This document shows positions 59,704 through 64,000 of a DNA stretch of 64,000 nucleotides, piece after piece. The position numbers and the translations under genes were made by a program. Source of the DNA: Xanthomonas vesicatoria ATCC 35937 (GTDB lineage Bacteria > Pseudomonadota > Gammaproteobacteria > Xanthomonadales > Xanthomonadaceae); the NCBI RefSeq assembly GCF_001908725.1, contig NZ_CP018726.1:1-64000 (forward strand), in the 5' to 3' direction. The notes beneath the pieces are model-generated. The model saw only the letters and a list, made by a program, of their open reading frames with translations, was not told the origin of the DNA and did no database searches. Numbering within the stretch: position 1 is the first letter of the stretch; the number at the start of each line of letters is the position of its first letter.

Positions 59704-61632
59704 ATGAGCGCCGTCCTCGTCCCGAATTTCATCAGTCGCGGAGAAAGAAGCCAGAACCCCAATGAGGGCACGGTCGGCGCCTTTAATGTTGGGTCTCTGC
59801 CGTTTGGACTTCTTGATGTGACTCCAGATCCGAAAATTCGCAAGCGCTCGGTCGATGCATTGATCTTGCGATCCGCAGAGCGCGATGGGTTCACGCCGCT
59901 GCAGGCTCGTGTGATTGCCGGCCGCATGAAGGCTGAGGATAGTGGTCTGTCCGTTCGCCAGCGCGTGCTGCCACGCATCGCTGATCTAGATTCCTATCAT
60001 CAGCTGCCTGACATCGACATCGCGGTGGATCGCATCTGCACCGCGATACAGGGGCGCGAAGTTATTGCATGTGTGGTCGATCATGACGCAGACGGCAGTA
60101 CTGCCGGCGCAGTGATGTTGGCCTCGCTGGTTGACTATTTTGGCATGGCCCAGCAGGACGTGCTCCTGTTCAACTCGCACCGCATGAAGGAGGGATACGG
60201 TGTCAGCAACGCCGTGGTCGACCGCATTCTGCAGCACCATCCTCTTCCTTCACTCATCATCACCGGTGACCAGGGCAGCGCGGACCATGACCGGATAACG
60301 CGCATGAGGGAGGAGGGCATCGACACGGTGGTGACCGACCATCATGAAATTCCGGCACGCGGCATTCCCCAGGACGCTGTTGCCGTGGTCAATCCCGCTC
60401 GTGCTGATTCCAGCTTTGCCGACAAGAATGTGGCCGGTTGCCATGTGGCGTGGCTGGTCATGTGTGCAGTGCGAGCCGAGCTGATCAATCGTGGCCACCT
60501 GCCTGCTGATGCACCGCGCCTGGGCGACCTACTGGACTGGGTTGCGCTGGGTAGTGCCTGCGACGCAGTGAGCTTGTCGAAATCGATCAACAACCGCGCG
60601 CTCATCGCGCACGGGCTGAAGGTGATGAACGCCAGGCGTAGACCTGCGTGGGAAGGGATGGCGGTTGTGCTGGGTAAAAAGGATGCGTATTCGGCGCCTG
60701 ATTTGGCCTGGAAGATTGGCCCACGATTGAATGCCCGCTCACGACTGAGTGAGGCCATGACCGGTGTCCAATTCCTGATGAGCAAGGACTACGACGAAGC
60801 GGTCCGGTTGGCCACCGTCCTGGAAGAAGACAACACGACTCGCCGTGGCATCGAGAAGGAGATGACTGCCACTGCGATGGCGATCGCGGCGCTGCAGGCG
60901 AGCAGCGACAGTCCTGCCATTGTCGTATGCCTAGAGAACGGTCACGCAGGTTGTCACGGGATAACTGCGAGCAGGCTCACTGAAGCTCTGGGCCGCCCCA
61001 CCATGATGCTCTCCCCGAAAGAGGGTGAGATGGGCGTCTTCACGGGCTCACTTCGTACCGCCGCCGGCGTGAACATCAAGCAGGCCATGGACCAAGTGGT
61101 CGAATGGGAGCCGGGCTTGCTGCTATCGCATGGCGGCCACCACGGCGCCGGCGGATTGCGGGTGCAGGCGGGCAATATCCATCTGCTGCAGGAGCTGTTC
61201 TGCGAAGCGGTACTACTGCAAGTTCATCCATCGCAACTGCATCCCCTGATTCATACGGACGGGGAATTGGACGCCTCGCCGTCGCTGGCCATGGTTGATG
61301 AGCTGGCTCAACTGGAGCCCTACGGTCGCGAGTTCGACCCGCCCGTTTTCCATGGCCAGTTCCAAGTTCTCAGTGCCCGGGTCATCGGTGCCGATAAGAC
61401 GCACATCAAGCTCAGCCTGAAGGATCGATACGGCGGTGTCACATCGGCCATCTGGTTCGGGGCGATTAAGACGTCAGTGTTTCGCCCAGAGCCTTCGGAA
61501 GCCGACGTGCCAGTTGCCGCAGGCGATATGGTCAATGCCGCATACACGCTTACCTCCAACACCTATCGTGGCAACACCTCGGTTGACCTGCAAATTAAAC
61601 ACGCCCGAAAGGCGTCCACCTCTACGAGTTGA
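59704..61632 (+). CDS. recJ: RecJ-like single-strand exonuclease (DHH family)
   Basis: 642-residue DHH phosphoesterase. Motif I: IACVVDHDADGSTAGAVML (about 119-137). Motif II: LIITGDQGSADH. Motif III: VVTDHHEIP (DHH near 210-212). Then VNPARADSSFADKNVAGCHV and a DHHA1-type domain with GLLLSHGGHHGAGGLRVQAG (about 473-492). A C-terminal OB-like part has FDPPVFHGQFQVLSARVIGA. The layout is that of RecJ, a 5'-3' exonuclease used in recombination and repair. A plasmid copy next to HU and RdgC suggests a dedicated system for handling incoming or damaged single-stranded plasmid DNA. Confidence 0.88.
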   Translation: MSAVLVPNFISRGERSQNPNEGTVGAFNVGSLPFGLLDVTPDPKIRKRSVDALILRSAERDGFTPLQARVIAGRMKAEDSGLSVRQRVLPRIADLDSYHQLPDIDIAVDRICTAIQGREVIACVVDHDADGSTAGAVMLASLVDYFGMAQQDVLLFNSHRMKEGYGVSNAVVDRILQHHPLPSLIITGDQGSADHDRITRMREEGIDTVVTDHHEIPARGIPQDAVAVVNPARADSSFADKNVAGCHVAWLVMCAVRAELINRGHLPADAPRLGDLLDWVALGSACDAVSLSKSINNRALIAHGLKVMNARRRPAWEGMAVVLGKKDAYSAPDLAWKIGPRLNARSRLSEAMTGVQFLMSKDYDEAVRLATVLEEDNTTRRGIEKEMTATAMAIAALQASSDSPAIVVCLENGHAGCHGITASRLTEALGRPTMMLSPKEGEMGVFTGSLRTAAGVNIKQAMDQVVEWEPGLLLSHGGHHGAGGLRVQAGNIHLLQELFCEAVLLQVHPSQLHPLIHTDGELDASPSLAMVDELAQLEPYGREFDPPVFHGQFQVLSARVIGADKTHIKLSLKDRYGGVTSAIWFGAIKTSVFRPEPSEADVPVAAGDMVNAAYTLTSNTYRGNTSVDLQIKHARKASTSTS

Positions 61633-61636
61633 AACC

Positions 61637-62545
61637 ATGTCCATTCTCGACAAAGCCCGCACCTGCGCCGTGATGTGCGCAATCGCCCTTAGCCTTGCCT
61701 CCTGCAACAAGTCCGATCGGAACTTGATCGACGCGTCGTCGCAGGAGGCACTGCTGGACTCCGTTGACAAAATCCGCGTAAACCTTACCGATCGAGCGGA
61801 GCTAGACCAGCTTGATGTCGCACTAGCCGACGTCGCGCGCTTTAGCATCGACCCGCAGCTGATCATGGAGCAGGCGGCCAAGGGCCGTATGCCCACCAAG
61901 GAAGAAGCATTTCGTACGGTCAAGCCGTTGGTCGACAACCTCAGTAAGGACGAACTGCTGGTGTTGGCCGGCAAGCTTCGCCAGAACTATACGACCCAGC
62001 TTGCGACCTACGACAAACAGCTGGCCGAGCTGCGCCGCCGCCAGAAGGCCGCAGAGGAAATTGGCAACAAGATGGCCAACTTCACCGTGATCAAAGCCGA
62101 CTATGCGAACGCAAGTGAGTCGCTGTCGGAAGCTGCAGGCTCTTTAGTGCTTCGCCTGAAGCTGACTGTTCAGAACAACCTGGATGTCCCCGTCTCCAAG
62201 GCGGTGATGATGGTCAATTTCGGACCTGATGGCAGCTTGACCCCATGGCTGAGTCAGCGCGTGGAGAAACAGTTCGACAAGCCGCTGCTGCCTGGCGAGA
62301 CCGCAGACCTTGAGGTCTTTAGTTACTTCAGTGGCGTGGCCAAAGGAGCGGAGGAGATCAAGCCGGTGCTGGACGCGGCAATGCTGGAGCTGACTGGAGC
62401 GGACGGTAAGATTTTTCTCTCGGCGCCGAAGTGGCAAGCCGGTGACATCACTCAGCTCAACCTGTTGGAAGCCGCATCCGCCCACATCCGTGGACAGCTG
62501 GCGATGACGGCGACTGGAATGGGCAGCACCAGGACGTTGCAGTGA
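61637..62545 (+). CDS. DUF6694-like lipoprotein
   Basis: 302 residues. Lipoprotein signal MSILDKARTCAVMCAIALSL with lipobox LASC. The next 95 residues (NLIDASSQEALLDSVDKIRV, ELDQLDVALADVARFSIDPQ) match the DUF6694 pattern, followed by a coiled-coil stretch (YDKQLAELRRRQKAAEEIGN) and a beta-rich C-terminal domain with VLRLKLTVQNNLDVPVSKAV. Similar plan to the lipoprotein at 28185, so probably a paralogue. The stop overlaps the next start (GTGA). Confidence 0.7.
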   Translation: MSILDKARTCAVMCAIALSLASCNKSDRNLIDASSQEALLDSVDKIRVNLTDRAELDQLDVALADVARFSIDPQLIMEQAAKGRMPTKEEAFRTVKPLVDNLSKDELLVLAGKLRQNYTTQLATYDKQLAELRRRQKAAEEIGNKMANFTVIKADYANASESLSEAAGSLVLRLKLTVQNNLDVPVSKAVMMVNFGPDGSLTPWLSQRVEKQFDKPLLPGETADLEVFSYFSGVAKGAEEIKPVLDAAMLELTGADGKIFLSAPKWQAGDITQLNLLEAASAHIRGQLAMTATGMGSTRTLQ

Positions 62546-63210
62546 GCACGATGACCTGGAACCGCGGCTACATCATCGGCTTGGTGGCATTTGTTGGCCT
62601 CGCCGGTACGCTGGCGGTGCACCAATCCTTGTCATCGAATTCCGGAGGGCACTCGCCCCAGAATCTACTCAGCAGACTCGCACCAAGGTCGGCGGTAGCC
62701 GTCAATCGCCTATCCAACATCAAGGACACTGCGGGATTGGCATCGGAGGTGACGTCGATCGATCCGCTGACCCAGTTGAACAACCATCCGGGCCGCGTCG
62801 CCGCTCTCTCGGAACTTGGGCAGTTTGCAGAGGGCGATCCGACCTTCACGCTCACCATCAACGCTCCGAATATTGACGTAGCCCTGGACTCGCTGAAGCA
62901 GATCTACGCGGCACTGCCGGCGAACGACGCCGAGGCGCTGGATTTCGCCGTCCGCTTCCTGGCGGTGACGCGCCTGAAGGGCACCGACTTCACCGCATAC
63001 GGTCAGGATCCGACGGCCATTCCTGATACGGCGCTGTTTCAGCACATCCTCCCCACCATCAACGGCCGCACCCCGATGCAAGTCATTGTAGAGGCGCGCA
63101 AAGAACAGGAGCGTTTGGCGCAGGCTCGCGAAGCGATTCCTGTCGATCCGTTCGATCGCATCGAGATGGAGCGTCGCGGTCAGCCACCAGGCATGTCGAT
63201 CCCGCGCTAA
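62542..63210 (+). CDS. Membrane-anchored protein related to the DUF6694-like lipoproteins
   Basis: 222 residues from GTG 62542. One N-terminal helix (GYIIGLVAFVGLAGTLAVHQ), then a periplasmic part. ALFQHILPTINGRTPMQVIV followed by EARKEQERL has the same N/S-G-x-T-x-x-x-x-I/F motif as the end of the DUF6694-like region in the 28185 lipoprotein (LSGITVAEFINQAR), which suggests shared ancestry. Translationally coupled to the preceding lipoprotein. Function unknown. Confidence 0.6.
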   Translation: MSTMTWNRGYIIGLVAFVGLAGTLAVHQSLSSNSGGHSPQNLLSRLAPRSAVAVNRLSNIKDTAGLASEVTSIDPLTQLNNHPGRVAALSELGQFAEGDPTFTLTINAPNIDVALDSLKQIYAALPANDAEALDFAVRFLAVTRLKGTDFTAYGQDPTAIPDTALFQHILPTINGRTPMQVIVEARKEQERLAQAREAIPVDPFDRIEMERRGQPPGMSIPR

Positions 63211-63238
63211 GTACCACCATCGCATCACAGAGGCACAA

Positions 63239-64000
63239 ATGCACTTTTCAAAGGCCATCGTTTTTAGCTACCCGCCAGGGCTTGATTTCACTCCGCTCGA
63301 AGCTATGCTTGCCGAGCTGCCGTTCAAACCGTGCGAGCCGTCGGCGATGTCCAGTGAGGGTTTCGTGCCGCCTGTGTACATGGATGACGCGCCTTTCGCC
63401 TATCGCACGGGTGAGCTAATTCTGATTGCAGTACAAACCGAGTCGCGCATCGTGCCGCCTGCCGTGGTGGATGAGCGGCTTGAAGCGAAAGTAAAGGAGC
63501 ACGAGGAAAAGGAGGGTCGCAGGCCAGGTGGGCGAATGCGAAAGCGCTTGAAGGAGGAGGTAGTTGCGGAGCTGATGGCTCGCTCCTTCACTGTCAAGAA
63601 GAAGGCATTCGCGCTAATCGACCAGGAGCGACATTTCTTTGTTGTAAACACCAGTAGTCGAAAGACCGCCGAGACTGTCGTATCTCACGTTCGCGCGGCG
63701 ATCGGTTCGTTTCCGGCGATTCCTCTATCGTCACCGGACCTGCCGGCGAGCCGGATGACGGACTGGCTTGCCAGTGGGAATCTGCCTGAGTTGTGGACCT
63801 TGGGCGATGAGTGCGTGCTGAAGGGGCCGGACTCGGCGAGCGTGCGAATCAAGGGTGTGGATCTTCACTCGGAAGAGGTGGCCAAACACCTCGAAGCCGG
63901 CATGAAGGTCTCACGACTCGCCGCAAGCGTGGGCGATGACTACGAGTTCGTGCTGGATGAATCGCTAGCGGTGAGCAAGTTTTCCGTGCTGGTTGAAACC
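63239..64000 (+). CDS. rdgC: RdgC, recombination-associated protein (cut by right edge)
   Basis: First 254 residues of an RdgC homologue; the rest lies beyond the window. RdgC binds double-stranded DNA as a ring and limits RecA. ATG 63239 has AGAGG 6 nt upstream. Family features: AMLAELPFKPCEPSAMSSEG followed by FVPP, RIVPPAVVDERLEAKVKEHE, the basic EGRRPGGRMRKRLKEEVVAE, LMARSFTVKKKAFALIDQER and later WLASGNLPELWTLGDECVLK. It follows recJ and two lipoprotein-type genes, in one probable operon. Confidence 0.85.
   Translation, partial: MHFSKAIVFSYPPGLDFTPLEAMLAELPFKPCEPSAMSSEGFVPPVYMDDAPFAYRTGELILIAVQTESRIVPPAVVDERLEAKVKEHEEKEGRRPGGRMRKRLKEEVVAELMARSFTVKKKAFALIDQERHFFVVNTSSRKTAETVVSHVRAAIGSFPAIPLSSPDLPASRMTDWLASGNLPELWTLGDECVLKGPDSASVRIKGVDLHSEEVAKHLEAGMKVSRLAASVGDDYEFVLDESLAVSKFSVLVET

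Overview
The window looks like about 64 kb of a conjugative plasmid from a GC-rich gammaproteobacterium. Xanthomonadaceae is my best guess, but it is a guess: no rRNA, tRNA or housekeeping gene fixes the host. The plasmid assignment rests on a TrfA-like initiator, an iteron origin, two partition systems and an F-type (MPF-F) transfer machine. I see no insertion sequence, integron, CRISPR array or recognisable resistance gene.

Layout. 1-13.2 kb, minus strand: mating-pair formation genes in the order traF-traH-traG, then traL-traE-traK-traB-traV-pilin-traC, which runs off the left edge. This order (L E K B V A C) resembles SXT/IncA/C elements more than F itself. 13.2-14.6 kb: two genes resembling FlhC and FlhD, the family that includes the transfer activators AcaCD and SetCD. 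15.1-18.7 kb: parA-parB-third gene (minus) back to back with an initiator that appears to carry a DnaA-like N-terminal domain on a TrfA-like body. 18.8-21.3 kb: a gene desert holding an iteron origin (19718-20218). 21.3-24.3 kb: a small ParB-like regulator behind four palindromic operators, a ParM-type actin operon, and a repeat-rich region that is a candidate centromere and oriT. 24.3-28.0 kb: an operon of a MobI-like protein, an S49 peptidase, a CFI-box protein and a membrane-anchored Cas4-like nuclease. 28.2-46.9 kb: mostly small uncharacterised accessory genes, with an LPD1-type metalloprotein, a PAPS-reductase-family protein, a second ParB-like protein and a GHKL ATPase that also has an HExxH site. 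47.4-52.5 kb: a DinG helicase, HD hydrolase, receiver protein and amidase-like protein. 52.6-58.5 kb: DsbC, TonB and a GH73 peptidoglycan hydrolase. 58.5-64 kb: an HU-like protein, RecJ, lipoproteins and RdgC, cut by the right edge.

How it works together. A 19-bp box, CAWACGNNNRTTCRTTACA, ends 12 bp before a candidate -10 at seven promoters: those of traL, traV, traF, dsbC, tonB, the GH73 gene and a lipoprotein gene. This suggests one activator, plausibly the FlhDC-like pair, drives a dispersed transfer regulon that includes envelope-remodelling helpers. Replication, two partition systems and a recombination/repair set (RecJ, RdgC, DinG, HU) make up the rest of the backbone.

Caution: traB, traV, the pilin gene and traC all carry frameshifts within the first 3.1 kb, while the large recognisable genes in the rest of the window are open. 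At least two of the breaks are repaired by adding one G to a G run. This looks more like low sequence quality at a contig end than true gene decay.
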